From NCBI RefSeq assembly GCF_017357825.1, contig NZ_CP046072.1, positions 1,860,001-1,924,000 of the forward strand: a DNA stretch of 64,000 nucleotides. The letters run 5' to 3'. This DNA comes from Sulfurimonas aquatica (lineage in GTDB: Bacteria; Campylobacterota; Campylobacteria; Campylobacterales; Sulfurimonadaceae). Positions 42,799 through 53,719 of this stretch are shown here, piece by piece. Numbering within the stretch: position 1 is the first letter of the stretch; each line of letters opens with the position of its first letter. The notes beneath the pieces were generated by a model. It saw only the letters and a list, made by a program, of their open reading frames with translations, ran no database searches and was not told where the DNA came from. The position numbers were made by a program, and so were the translations under genes.

Positions 42799-43452
42799 AT
42801 GCAAACTATTATTCAAGATCTTAAAAATGCTCTTAAATCTAATCAACCACTTGAAGAGTACTTAAACAAAAATTCCAAATACACTTGGCAGAAAAACTAT
42901 CCTATAGCGATAGTACATGAATATACTCGAGTAAAAGAACCTGACACCTTAGCAAAAATGAATGAGTTGTACTTTTTTGGCGATGATGGTTTTTCTCAGG
43001 ATATGTACACACCAAAAATGATTGAATTTTTAAATATGCAAGCTCCACAATACATAAAAAATGCTTCTTTACTTTGTTATGATGGACCATTAGAACATGC
43101 TTGTACTTTTAAAGAAAAATTTCCACATGATAAATGGAAAAAAGTCCTTAATAATCATAACTTCAAAGCTACAGTTGAGATTTCAAACTTTGATTCTAAT
43201 GCATCTATTATGGAGATAGAGACTGAGCTACGTGATTTTATGCGCAGCAGAAAAGAGATTCCGTCTTTGAAAAAAATCGCTTTTGTATGGATAGTTACTC
43301 TGCCAAATACAACTGATATTACACAAATTATGGAACATTACTTTTTAGATAATTATGCGAGTATTACAGATGAAAATACTACAACTTATATTGGCTGGAA
43401 TGAAATTTTGAACAATATAAACTTACGTTATTTTGTCGTAACGCCAAAATAA
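42799..43452 (+). CDS. Hypothetical protein, tandem paralogue A
   Basis: A 217-residue soluble protein, clearly paralogous to the next gene. Both share W...YPIxIVxE near residue 35, FFGDDGFS or FFDAEGFS, FKEK...WKKV, a SLKxIxFxWIVTxPxTT motif and HYFLDNxxxI...YIGW near the C-terminus. No known domain is recognised. The AAAGG ribosome site (42787-42791) can pair with CCTTTG at 42759-42764, which might damp translation. It lies downstream of ileS and the 36-residue gene. Confidence 0.75.
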   Translation: MQTIIQDLKNALKSNQPLEEYLNKNSKYTWQKNYPIAIVHEYTRVKEPDTLAKMNELYFFGDDGFSQDMYTPKMIEFLNMQAPQYIKNASLLCYDGPLEHACTFKEKFPHDKWKKVLNNHNFKATVEISNFDSNASIMEIETELRDFMRSRKEIPSLKKIAFVWIVTLPNTTDITQIMEHYFLDNYASITDENTTTYIGWNEILNNINLRYFVVTPK

Positions 43453-43481
43453 TGTAAGTTAAGATGTAAAAGGCAAAATAT

Positions 43482-44132
43482 ATGAAAAAAATCATATCTG
43501 ACATACATAATGCTGAGCAGAACAGTAGAAAAACAATTGAATTTTTAATTCAAAACAGTTCATGGAGTTGGATTGGAGAGTATCCTATTTCAATTGTAAA
43601 TGAAATCAGTAGAATTACAAATGAAGAAGATCTAAAAAATTTAGAAAAAATAAACTTTTTTGATGCGGAGGGATTTTCTAAAAATAGTTATTCACCAAAA
43701 GAGATAGAGTACCTAATTCAGGATGTTCCCTCTGCAATCAAAACGGCTTACTGCCTTTGCTTAAAAAAGAAACCTGCTGGTAATTACATCTTTAAAGAAA
43801 AATCACAAAACGATCATTGGAAAAAAGTCACCGATGAGCAAAACTTTGAAGCTTTAGTTGAGTCTACAAAATTTAAAGACTCAGATAGCGTTAAGGTTAT
43901 TGAGAACGCATTGCGAGACATCATGCAAGGCGCAAAAGATATACCTTCACTAAAGAACATAGGTTTTGCATGGATTGTCACAGTTCCTAAAACTACAAAT
44001 GTAGAAGCTATATTAAATCATTATTTTTTAGATAATCATATATTTATAGAAAAGGGAAGAAAAATTACCTATATTGGATGGGCTGATAAACTCGTAGATA
44101 TTAATATGAGAACCTTCGCTAATAATCCTTAA
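43482..44132 (+). CDS. Hypothetical protein, tandem paralogue B
   Basis: A 216-residue soluble protein with the same layout as the preceding gene (WIGEYPISIVNEISRI, FFDAEGFSKNSYSPKEIEYL, NIGFAWIVTVPKTTNV, HYFLDN, YIGWADKL). By eye the two share roughly a third to 40 percent of residues, indicating an old tandem duplication. The gap is 29 nt, so they are probably co-transcribed. Function unknown; cytoplasmic location is likely as there is no signal. Confidence 0.75.
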   Translation: MKKIISDIHNAEQNSRKTIEFLIQNSSWSWIGEYPISIVNEISRITNEEDLKNLEKINFFDAEGFSKNSYSPKEIEYLIQDVPSAIKTAYCLCLKKKPAGNYIFKEKSQNDHWKKVTDEQNFEALVESTKFKDSDSVKVIENALRDIMQGAKDIPSLKNIGFAWIVTVPKTTNVEAILNHYFLDNHIFIEKGRKITYIGWADKLVDINMRTFANNP

Positions 44133-44211
44133 ATTTAAAATAAAAGTCCTATAAAGAAATATCAAATATATAAATGATACAATATTTCATACATACTATT
44201 TAGGTTGCATT

Positions 44212-45255
44212 ATGAAACAACAAGAGCTCGTGTTTGATTTTATTAATACTCTATCTTACCCTGTTGTACTAGTTACTCAAGAACAAGAAGATGCAGAGTA
44301 TATAGTTTCATATTCTAATCAAAAAATGAAAAATATTTTAAATCATAAAGAGTCTTTAGAACCTCAACTTCCGAGTAGTTTTCTTGAGATTTTAGACTCT
44401 CATAAAGAAGAAATTGATGCAAATGGTATCATGGTCAATAATATTGAGTTCTCAGATAAATTTTACAATATTAATATTATTAAAAATTTAAATCATATTT
44501 TAATAACTTTTATAGAAATTGAAATGGAGAACCTATTTGAGAGCATTACTTTTAAAGATATAGGAAGTGCATGTAGTGCAATGATTGTTGTTCTTAATGA
44601 TAAAGGAGAACTTGTAGATGCAAATGAATGCTTTTTAGCTTTTGTTGGAATAAAAAAAGAGGAAGTACTCTTTAAGAATTTTTTTCAATCTTTCATTCCA
44701 GGTAGTGTTGAGCAGTTAAATCAGCATTTTTCAAAACTATTGGAAAATGATACTAACAATAACCATTTTGTTACACCTCTTAAAGATATAAATGGAGATG
44801 GATATAGAATTAATTGGCAAGTATCTAAAATGGTAAGACAAAATCAAAACTTTATCATAGCAGTTGGAAGTGATATTAGCTCACTCATAGAACAGAGTAA
44901 TAATTTTAAAGAGAAGCTAGATAGTATAAAAGTTGGTTTTGAGTACTTTCCTTTTGCTGTAGGGTATATGAACTCAACTGGTACATTTACTACAATAAAT
45001 AAAAAATTCATGAAAATGTTTCATATAAAAGATGAAAATGCTCATATAGATTTTAATCAGATACCTTTTTTCAAAAAAAATATCGACTTTGATCAAATGA
45101 GTGAAAATATTAAACTTATAAAAGAACTTAGTTATAAAGTAAAATATCCAACTAAAAATAAAGTTCTAAATATTAGTGTTGACATAAGGATGTTAAGTGG
45201 CAAAAAAGAGTCATCAAAGCTCTATATTGTAGTAGCTCATAAAATTAAGTCTTAA
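44212..45255 (+). CDS. PAS-domain protein without output domain
   Basis: A 347-residue protein with three PAS-like regions: a diverged one at about 5-110, a clear one at about 115-225 (VVLNDKGELVDANECFLAFV, PLKDINGDGYRINW), and a third at about 235-345 (FAVGYMNSTGTFTTINKKFM). There is no kinase, GGDEF, methyl-accepting or DNA-binding domain, so it probably senses a ligand or redox state and passes the signal by protein contact. It is followed after 58 nt by gatA. Confidence 0.8.
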   Translation: MKQQELVFDFINTLSYPVVLVTQEQEDAEYIVSYSNQKMKNILNHKESLEPQLPSSFLEILDSHKEEIDANGIMVNNIEFSDKFYNINIIKNLNHILITFIEIEMENLFESITFKDIGSACSAMIVVLNDKGELVDANECFLAFVGIKKEEVLFKNFFQSFIPGSVEQLNQHFSKLLENDTNNNHFVTPLKDINGDGYRINWQVSKMVRQNQNFIIAVGSDISSLIEQSNNFKEKLDSIKVGFEYFPFAVGYMNSTGTFTTINKKFMKMFHIKDENAHIDFNQIPFFKKNIDFDQMSENIKLIKELSYKVKYPTKNKVLNISVDIRMLSGKKESSKLYIVVAHKIKS

Positions 45256-45313
45256 GTAAAAAGACATACATTTGGATATAATATATTTATAATTTTAAAA
45301 GATAGGAAATTTA

Positions 45314-46651
45314 GTGATTACATTAAAAGAAGCACTACAACTAAGTAAAGAAGAGTTAAACAAATTTAAAGATGAACTAAAAGCTAAAATAGAAGCTAAT
45401 CCCGACCTTAATGCATATATTGATGTAAATAATGTAGGTGATGGTATTCCAATCGCTATAAAAGATAATATACAAGTTAAAGATTGGTCAATTACGTCTG
45501 GATCAAATATACTCCAAGGCTATATCGCTCCATATAATGCAACTGTAATTGAAAAAATGATTCAAGCAGGCCTAAGCCCTTTTGGTAGAACAAATATGGA
45601 TGAGTTCGCTATGGGCTCAACTACTGAGACTAGTTTTTATGGTAAAACACTAAACCCTATAAATAAAGAGCATGTACCTGGTGGAAGTTCTGGAGGAAGT
45701 GCGGCTGCAGTTGGTGCTGGACTTGCCATTGCTGCACTTGGAAGCGATACGGGAGGATCTATCCGTCAGCCTGCTGCTTATTGTGGAATAGTTGGGATGA
45801 AACCAACTTATGGAAGAGTATCGCGTTACGGACTTGGTGCCTATGCATCATCACTAGATCAGATTGGCCCAATGACTCAAAATGTTGAAGATGCTGCAAT
45901 TTTATATGACATCATTAGCGGTAGTGATGAAAAAGACTCTACAAATGCAATGAAAGACGATAAGGTTTGTGAAAATCTAAATGCACAGAGGAAACTTACT
46001 ATCGCCGTACTTCCAAAGTATCTCGAAAAAGCTTCCGATGATGTTAAAGAGGCATATGCTAAAGCAATAGAAGCTCTCAAATCTCAGGGTCATACCATAA
46101 TAGAACGCGAGATGATGGATGCTAAGTTTGATATCTCAGCTTACTATATCACTGCGACGGCTGAAGCTACAACTAACCTTGCTCGTTATGATGGTATCCG
46201 CTATGGTAACCGTGTTGAAGGAAAAAATCTTGAAGATACTTTCATACAAACACGAAGTAATGGTTTTGGGGATGAAGTTAAACGCCGTATTTTATTAGGT
46301 AACTTTGTATTAAGTAGTGGTTACTACGAAGCTTACTATGTAAAAGCACAAAAAACAAGACACATCATCAAAGATGCTTATGCGAAAATATTTGAAGATG
46401 TAGACTTAATTCTCTCACCTATTGCACCAGGTGTTGCACCAAAATTTGGCGAACTAGCGACACCAATGGATATGTATTTAAGTGACATTTATTCAATTTC
46501 AGTGAATCTTGCCGGTCTCCCTGCCCTTTCACTTCCAATAAGTAAAAATGCAGATGGAATGCCTGTTGGATTGCAACTCATCGCTGCACCATATAATGAA
46601 CAAACGCTTTTTGATGGCTCACTCAGTTTAGAAAAAGCAATCAACTCTTAA
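45314..46651 (+). CDS. gatA: Aspartyl/glutamyl-tRNA amidotransferase subunit A
   Basis: A 445-residue amidase-signature protein, the glutaminase subunit of GatCAB that converts Glu-tRNA(Gln) or Asp-tRNA(Asn). The Ser-cisSer-Lys triad is visible: Lys in IAIKDNIQVK, and Ser residues in PGGSSGGSAAAV and GSDTGGSIRQPA. It starts with GTG at 45314 behind AGGAAAT. gatB and gatC are not adjacent, as is common in this phylum. A terminator-like hairpin follows. Confidence 0.96.
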   Translation: MITLKEALQLSKEELNKFKDELKAKIEANPDLNAYIDVNNVGDGIPIAIKDNIQVKDWSITSGSNILQGYIAPYNATVIEKMIQAGLSPFGRTNMDEFAMGSTTETSFYGKTLNPINKEHVPGGSSGGSAAAVGAGLAIAALGSDTGGSIRQPAAYCGIVGMKPTYGRVSRYGLGAYASSLDQIGPMTQNVEDAAILYDIISGSDEKDSTNAMKDDKVCENLNAQRKLTIAVLPKYLEKASDDVKEAYAKAIEALKSQGHTIIEREMMDAKFDISAYYITATAEATTNLARYDGIRYGNRVEGKNLEDTFIQTRSNGFGDEVKRRILLGNFVLSSGYYEAYYVKAQKTRHIIKDAYAKIFEDVDLILSPIAPGVAPKFGELATPMDMYLSDIYSISVNLAGLPALSLPISKNADGMPVGLQLIAAPYNEQTLFDGSLSLEKAINS

Positions 46652-46658
46652 ATACTTT

Positions 46659-46680
46659 ACTCTCAAAGCTATTTGGGAGT
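46659..46680 (+). terminator. Terminator-like hairpin after gatA
   Basis: A 9-bp stem ACTCTCAAA/TTTGGGAGT with one G-T pair and a 4-nt loop, just after the gatA stop. The following sequence is TATTAAAA and not a strong U-run. It sits just before the ribosome site of the next gene. Confidence 0.5.
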
Positions 46681-46698
46681 TATTAAAAAGGATTTCAA

Positions 46699-47115
46699 AT
46701 TCTTTATACTTTCATTCATACTATTCATATCTTTTCAGTTTTTATTTACGGTGGCTTTTTATTTGTAGATATTCTATTTTTATCTAAAATGAATCAAACG
46801 CTTGATGCAGATGAGCATAAAAAAGCTCGTGAGTCAATTATGATTCATGTAAGAAAAGTTGTTCCCTATGCTTTAATGGTTGCTGTTGCAAGTGGTATGT
46901 ATCTATTTTTTCAAGTCTTTGGAGAGATAGTAGACAATCAACTTAGCAGTTTTCAAATCATGCTAGGTATTAAAGCATTTTTAGGATTATGGCTTGGCTT
47001 TCGTGGTATAAATCAAAAGCTATTTGGTATAAACCCTTGGATCTTTAAAAGTCATCTATTTCCATTCTCACTAGTTGTACTTATAATTCTTTTATCACAG
47101 TTTATGTACCTCTAG
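46699..47115 (+). CDS. Integral membrane protein (CopD/DUF2269-like), apparent ATT start
   Basis: The first ATG of this frame (46789) would cut off a conserved-looking first helix. The frame stays open upstream to a TAA at 46684 and contains no ATG, GTG or TTG there. An AAGGA site (46688-46692) lies six bases before ATT at 46699. From ATT the product has 138 residues and four hydrophobic helices: HTIHIFSVFIYGGFLFVDIL, then about 60-80, 85-100 and 118-138. The His-containing first helix resembles small CopD/DUF2269-type membrane proteins that may bind haem or copper. An upstream sequencing error is the alternative explanation. Confidence 0.65.
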   Translation: MLYTFIHTIHIFSVFIYGGFLFVDILFLSKMNQTLDADEHKKARESIMIHVRKVVPYALMVAVASGMYLFFQVFGEIVDNQLSSFQIMLGIKAFLGLWLGFRGINQKLFGINPWIFKSHLFPFSLVVLIILLSQFMYL

Positions 47116-48131
47116 CCCATAGGGTACATAATCTCTTCTTGAATCGTTTTTATCTCTGCCATAACCTCTTCACTAAGCTTAATGTCAAACGCAGCAAAAG
47201 AGTTGTCTAGTTGCTCTGGCGTTCTTGCTCCAATTATAGTTGATGCAACAAAGTCAAATTGTTTAGAGTACGCTACAGCTAAAGTAACAGGTGAAATATT
47301 TAATTGTGAGGCAATTTCCATGTATTTTGATGTACTTTTAAGGGACTTATCATTGACAAACCGTGTTCCTTGAGCTCTTATTCGTGGATTAGAATTTTTT
47401 AGATATTCTGAAAATCTTGCATTCTCAGGATAAAACTTAGCGTTGTACTTCCCACTCAGCACACCTCCACCAATAGGCGAATATGGCAAAAGTGAAATCT
47501 TTTCTTGTTTGCAAACATGAGCTAACTCATCAAGAAAACGCGGGTTATTTAAAGAGAAGTTATTTTGTATAGATTCAAATCTACTGATACCTAGATTTTT
47601 AGAAGTCTCATTTGCTTTTGTGAGTCCATAAGCGCTATCATTTGAAGTTCCAAGATACCTGACCTTTCCCTCTTTTACTAACTCATCAAACGCCAATAAA
47701 GACTCTTCTATAGGTATAACGGTGTCTGGCCAATGCATTTGATAAAGGTCAATATAATCAGTTCCTAATCTCTTTAAACTCCCTTCTATCGCTCTTTTAA
47801 TATGGAACTTATCTATTGCTGTCATTCCATTTCTTATCGGTGGGACAAACCATCCATTTGCCGCTCCTGCAACTTTTGAAGCGATGATGAGGTTTTCTCT
47901 ATTTTTTCCTTTTAACCATCGTCCTATTATACTCTCAGTTTCTCCAGAGTATTCAGATTTAGGAGGAACTGGATAGAGTTCGGCTGTGTCAAAAAAGTTT
48001 ACTCCTCTATCGACTGCTTTATCCATTATACGAAAAGATTCATTCTCATCACTCCATGATCCAAAACTCATAGTTCCCAAACATATAGGCGTAACTCGAA
48101 GTCCTGTTTTTCCAATATATCGATATTCCAT
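47112..48131 (-). CDS. Aldo/keto reductase
   Basis: A 339-residue NADPH-dependent oxidoreductase of the aldo/keto reductase family. The catalytic residues are visible: Asp and Tyr in VNFFDTAELYP, Lys in ASKVAGAAN, and His in YQMHWPD. NADP-binding IIGART and the C-terminal EQLDNSFAAFDI are typical of the Tas/YghZ-like group. Substrate cannot be told. It is convergent with the membrane protein gene (4-nt overlap) and divergent from guaB. Confidence 0.92.
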   Translation of the reverse strand: MEYRYIGKTGLRVTPICLGTMSFGSWSDENESFRIMDKAVDRGVNFFDTAELYPVPPKSEYSGETESIIGRWLKGKNRENLIIASKVAGAANGWFVPPIRNGMTAIDKFHIKRAIEGSLKRLGTDYIDLYQMHWPDTVIPIEESLLAFDELVKEGKVRYLGTSNDSAYGLTKANETSKNLGISRFESIQNNFSLNNPRFLDELAHVCKQEKISLLPYSPIGGGVLSGKYNAKFYPENARFSEYLKNSNPRIRAQGTRFVNDKSLKSTSKYMEIASQLNISPVTLAVAYSKQFDFVASTIIGARTPEQLDNSFAAFDIKLSEEVMAEIKTIQEEIMYPMG

Positions 48132-48255
48132 AAAAAGCCTTTAGTAGTAAAAAAAATTTATATATTATTATAGCTAACTACTTATTTTACCTCCTTTTAA
48201 CAACAAAAAAGATATAATCCAAAAATTTTAAAGCAGTAAGCATAATTACTTTTAG

Positions 48256-49716
<1,461 letters not shown>

Positions 49717-49756
49717 ACTCTTTATAGCTCTTTAAGAGTTATAAAAACCTCCAAAT

Positions 49757-49787
49757 ATACAAAGTGTAAAAATATTACACTTTGTAT
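49757..49787 (+). terminator. Strong hairpin after guaB
   Basis: Perfect 13-bp stem ATACAAAGTGTAA/TTACACTTTGTAT with a 5-nt loop, 40 nt after the guaB stop. A shorter stem AACTCTT/AAGAGTT at 49716-49740 precedes it. No long U-run follows, but it is by far the most stable structure in this gap. Confidence 0.7.
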
Positions 49788-49873
49788 AACTTATATTTAT
49801 CTCTAAAAATTAATCCACTTTAAACTATAATTATATATAATGAGTACATAAAATCAGTTTATTAGGAATATTA

Positions 49874-52429
49874 ATGAATAGTATGGATAAGGTAGATGTT
49901 GATGCACAAAAATTAAAACTTCTATATATTAATACTTCCTCTGCACAATTACAAGATTCACCCCTACCCTTAAATGACATTTTTCAAACTGTAACAATAC
50001 TCTCATCTATAGATCAAACATTTGAACTATATAAAAAGAATTTTAATACCCCAGAACATTTTGACATTATTATAATGGATATTGATACATTAGATAGTGA
50101 CACCATAATGATTTGTAAAAATCTAAAAGAGTTTAAACAGAACCAAATTATAGTTATAATAAGTCAAGATAAAGACTCAGACTACTTAGTAGAAGCATTA
50201 AATATAGGTGTGAACAAGTATATTGCAAAACCTTTCGATAGAGACTCTGTGGTCTCTTTGCTAACTGAGCTCTCTACTATTACCACAATAAATACTCAAC
50301 AAGAAGATAAAGAGTTTTTACTTAGACAACAGAACAAAATAATTGATGAAAATGTCTACATTACTACTTCTGACTTAAATGGGAAAATTTTAGAGATATC
50401 TCAAGCTTATTTAGATTTTACAGGATATGCAAAAGAAGATATTATAGGACAAAATCATCGCATATTTAGAAATCATGATATTGATACAAATGTTATTAAA
50501 CATCTTTGGGAAACTATTTCTAATGGTAAAGAGTGGAAAGGTGAGCTAAAAAATAACAAACTAAGTGGTGAAGAGTACTGGATAAGTACAACAATTAGAC
50601 CACTCTATGATAAAAACAATGTCATGACAGGTTACACCGCTGTTAAAAGAGATATAACTAATCAGAAACGATTAGAGGAACTTTCGATCCAAGACCCTCT
50701 TACTTTAATACATAATCGTAGATATTTTGACACATACTTTAAACGTGAACTTAAACGTTCAGCATGGAAAAAAGAGAGATTTTCGCTTTTACTTTTAGGT
50801 GTAGACTACTATGAAGATTACAGGGATAAAGTAGGAAGGCTGAAATCTGACAAAGTAATTTTACAAATATCAGATGGAATATCCGAATGCTTAAGCTCCA
50901 AAATTTATGAAATATTTAAAGTGACTGAAACAGAGTTTGCCATAATTTTACTAAATTATGATGACGAACATGTCAAAGATTTTTCCACTCAAATAATATC
51001 TTGTGTAGAATCTCTAAAAATAGAAAATCCACATAGTAAAGTCTCACAATATTTTACACTCTCCATTGGTGTAGCAAATATTCAAACAGATAAGCATACT
51101 CTATACTGTAACGATATATACAATATAGCCGATGCTAACCTTACTAAAGCAAAAGAGTTAGGTAGAAATAGATTTGTGATGGAAGTTGATGAGAGTTATC
51201 TACAAGAGTTAAAAGATATAGATGTGATTACTAAACTTCCAAATAGAGGAGTTTTAGTACACGATATCTCTTTACTACAAGAAGATGCAATGCTAATGAT
51301 ACTTCACATAAAACAGATTAACTCACTTAAAAATCTTTATGGGTTTGATTTTACAAGTGAGGTTGTAGGTAAAAAAGCTCAGCAACTTAAGGATATATTG
51401 CGAGATGAAGAGACGTCTCTATATAGCCTAAATTTACAAGAGTTTGCTATTTTGGTTACAAATAAAAACTTATTTGACAAATATTTTTTACTTTTGAAGC
51501 ACTCAATACTACTTAATAATGACTTTTATATAAATAACTTAGATCAATATATTACTGCTGATTTTACTGTTGGTATTGCTTATGGTATAGGCGGCATATT
51601 TAACCATGCTGACTTAGTACTCCAAGAAGCCATACTGTCTAAAATAAGTTACAAAGTATATAAAAGCAATCAAACAGCAAGACAACTAGAAGAGGACACT
51701 CTTAAACGTCTGCGTGTATACAAACAAGCACTCCATGAAGGAAATATTATCCCTTATTTTCAACCTATTGTCGATACATATACAGGTAAACTTATAAAAT
51801 ATGAAGCTCTGGCACGTTTACAAACAGAAGATGGGAGTATAGTAAGTCCATACTTCTTTTTAGATTCTGCAAAAGAGGATAAATCATTTGAATACTTTAC
51901 AAGACAGATGATGCAAAAAGTTTTTATCATATACTCTAAAAATAGTGCTGACATCTCCATCAATCTAAGTTATGAAAATATCAACTCTGAGAGTATGATT
52001 CAGTACATAAAAAATAGACTAAATAAATATGGTGGAGAAGGTATAACATTTGAAATTGTAGAGTCAGAGGATATTAGAGATTATAAAGTACTTGAAGAGT
52101 TTATAGGGATGGTTAAAAACTATGGATGTAAAATTTCTGTTGATGATTTTGGCTCAGGTTATTCAAACTTTAAACATGTAACACAATTAGATATAGACTT
52201 TATAAAACTTGATGGATCTTTAATAGAGAACCTTAATAAAGATGAAAATATCAAACATATGATTAAAGGACTTTTAGTCTATGCTAAAAATGCCAATATT
52301 AAAACTATCGCAGAGTTTGTGAGTTCTAAAGAGCTTGCAGACACAGTAAAAGAGCTCGGGATAGACTATATTCAAGGCTATTACCATGGTGAACCTAAGA
52401 GCCCTGAAGAGTATGGTCTAAAAAACTAG
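49874..52429 (+). CDS. REC-PAS-GGDEF-GGDEF-EAL signalling protein
   Basis: An 851-residue protein. A receiver domain (about 10-135) has IIIMDIDTLDSD for the phospho-Asp and IAKPFDRDS for the Lys. A PAS domain follows (about 150-270). Two GGDEF-like domains (about 275-430 and 440-600) both lack the GGDEF motif, with TETEF and NLQEF in its place. The C-terminal EAL domain (about 615-851) keeps KYEALARLQ, EIVES, SVDDFGSGYSN, IKLDGS and AEFV. It should therefore break down cyclic di-GMP and not make it, with activity set by phosphorylation and the PAS ligand. No kinase gene is adjacent. Confidence 0.9.
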   Translation: MNSMDKVDVDAQKLKLLYINTSSAQLQDSPLPLNDIFQTVTILSSIDQTFELYKKNFNTPEHFDIIIMDIDTLDSDTIMICKNLKEFKQNQIIVIISQDKDSDYLVEALNIGVNKYIAKPFDRDSVVSLLTELSTITTINTQQEDKEFLLRQQNKIIDENVYITTSDLNGKILEISQAYLDFTGYAKEDIIGQNHRIFRNHDIDTNVIKHLWETISNGKEWKGELKNNKLSGEEYWISTTIRPLYDKNNVMTGYTAVKRDITNQKRLEELSIQDPLTLIHNRRYFDTYFKRELKRSAWKKERFSLLLLGVDYYEDYRDKVGRLKSDKVILQISDGISECLSSKIYEIFKVTETEFAIILLNYDDEHVKDFSTQIISCVESLKIENPHSKVSQYFTLSIGVANIQTDKHTLYCNDIYNIADANLTKAKELGRNRFVMEVDESYLQELKDIDVITKLPNRGVLVHDISLLQEDAMLMILHIKQINSLKNLYGFDFTSEVVGKKAQQLKDILRDEETSLYSLNLQEFAILVTNKNLFDKYFLLLKHSILLNNDFYINNLDQYITADFTVGIAYGIGGIFNHADLVLQEAILSKISYKVYKSNQTARQLEEDTLKRLRVYKQALHEGNIIPYFQPIVDTYTGKLIKYEALARLQTEDGSIVSPYFFLDSAKEDKSFEYFTRQMMQKVFIIYSKNSADISINLSYENINSESMIQYIKNRLNKYGGEGITFEIVESEDIRDYKVLEEFIGMVKNYGCKISVDDFGSGYSNFKHVTQLDIDFIKLDGSLIENLNKDENIKHMIKGLLVYAKNANIKTIAEFVSSKELADTVKELGIDYIQGYYHGEPKSPEEYGLKN

Positions 52430-53592
52430 TTATATGCCGCGCTATAAGCTGGCATTCTTTTTCGAACTCGCTTTAGATAGTGCTTAGGCTCATCAAAACG
52501 CAGGTTTGCCTGTAAATGATTATAGACCTCTTCTGGTGTCATGGCATTTATCTTCCCTACTGCTTTATTTACATTATACTTTCTTGTAAATGCCCATGCG
52601 ATATTTCCCGCACCCGTGTTATATGCCGCAATACTACAGTATAGTCTACTTTGTGGATTTTTTATTTTTTTAAGATATCTGTAGTACAAAATATGCAAGT
52701 AAGTACTACCCATCTCTATATTATTTTTTCCAGAGTACAGATATGTTGCACTTGGCATCCCTTTTTTCTTATAAAGGAACTTGTATATGTCACGACCTGC
52801 AGATGTCGGAACAACTTGCATAAGCCCAAATGCTGGAATATGAGATTTTGCAAAAGGGTTAAAATCGCTCTCTGTTTGAATAATTGCAAAGATAAGAGGA
52901 ACGGGAATTTCAAACCTTTTAGCATTTTTTCTTACATCTGCTTCATAAGCTTTTGATTTTTTCAAAGTACTGTTCTTAGGGAGGGCTACTCTTATTCTAT
53001 AAACTTTTTCGTCTTTCAACTTGGATTTTTTTACTTCAATTTTAGACTTTTCAAGAGTTTTAGAGACATACTTTTTCACATCTTTTTTTGTTGGTTTTTT
53101 ATCAAAAACTATATTTGATAGTATTGGTTTATCATCTTTCTTTGTTTTAAACTTATCTATTTTTTTAGATATCTCAGCTACTTTTTTTTGCAGTGGATCT
53201 GTTTTTATAACTTCCTCTGTGCTTTTACTAACAGCATAGTTAAGTCTCTTCTGAAGTTGTTTCTGTGCTATTTCTTTACTAGGTGCGATAGTCTCTATAA
53301 CTATCTCATTCTTTTCAAAGTCAACTTCAGAGCGACTCTTTTTATCTTCAGAGTAACTTACCCACTCTTTTTTTGAAGATAATTTAGGGTCCTTCCAAAA
53401 TTTTCCCAATTCACCTTTATAAGCCTTATACTCTTCATCTAGCTCTTTTTTATATTTATCAAATTCATTTTCTTGAGTCATCTTGTACGAGCTAAATTCA
53501 GCCTGCATCTGAGCCATTTCTTCTTCCATAGTAAGTGCTTGAGTTGATATAACTAATAGAGTAGATAAAAAAAGAGTCTTAAGTATTTTCAT
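52426..53592 (-). CDS. MltC-like lytic transglycosylase
   Basis: A 388-residue exported enzyme: signal peptide (about 1-19), an MltC-type N-terminal domain (about 60-215), and an SLT lysozyme-like domain (about 230-388). The SLT part shows the catalytic Glu in IFAIIQTESDFNPFA, then AFGLMQVVP and SIAAYNTGAGN, and a C-terminal YLKRVRKRMPAY. It cuts glycan strands of peptidoglycan. There is no lipobox Cys, unlike E. coli MltC. It ends convergent with the signalling gene (4-nt overlap). Confidence 0.9.
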   Translation of the reverse strand: MKILKTLFLSTLLVISTQALTMEEEMAQMQAEFSSYKMTQENEFDKYKKELDEEYKAYKGELGKFWKDPKLSSKKEWVSYSEDKKSRSEVDFEKNEIVIETIAPSKEIAQKQLQKRLNYAVSKSTEEVIKTDPLQKKVAEISKKIDKFKTKKDDKPILSNIVFDKKPTKKDVKKYVSKTLEKSKIEVKKSKLKDEKVYRIRVALPKNSTLKKSKAYEADVRKNAKRFEIPVPLIFAIIQTESDFNPFAKSHIPAFGLMQVVPTSAGRDIYKFLYKKKGMPSATYLYSGKNNIEMGSTYLHILYYRYLKKIKNPQSRLYCSIAAYNTGAGNIAWAFTRKYNVNKAVGKINAMTPEEVYNHLQANLRFDEPKHYLKRVRKRMPAYSAAYN

Positions 53593-53719
53593 TTATTTTC
53601 CTAATATAATTTAATAAATATACTACCTATATTTTAATTAAAAAGTAATAATGATACACAGATTAAATTAGCTAAATTTTCAAATAATATTTTATATAAA
53701 ACAGTGATATAATCAAGAC

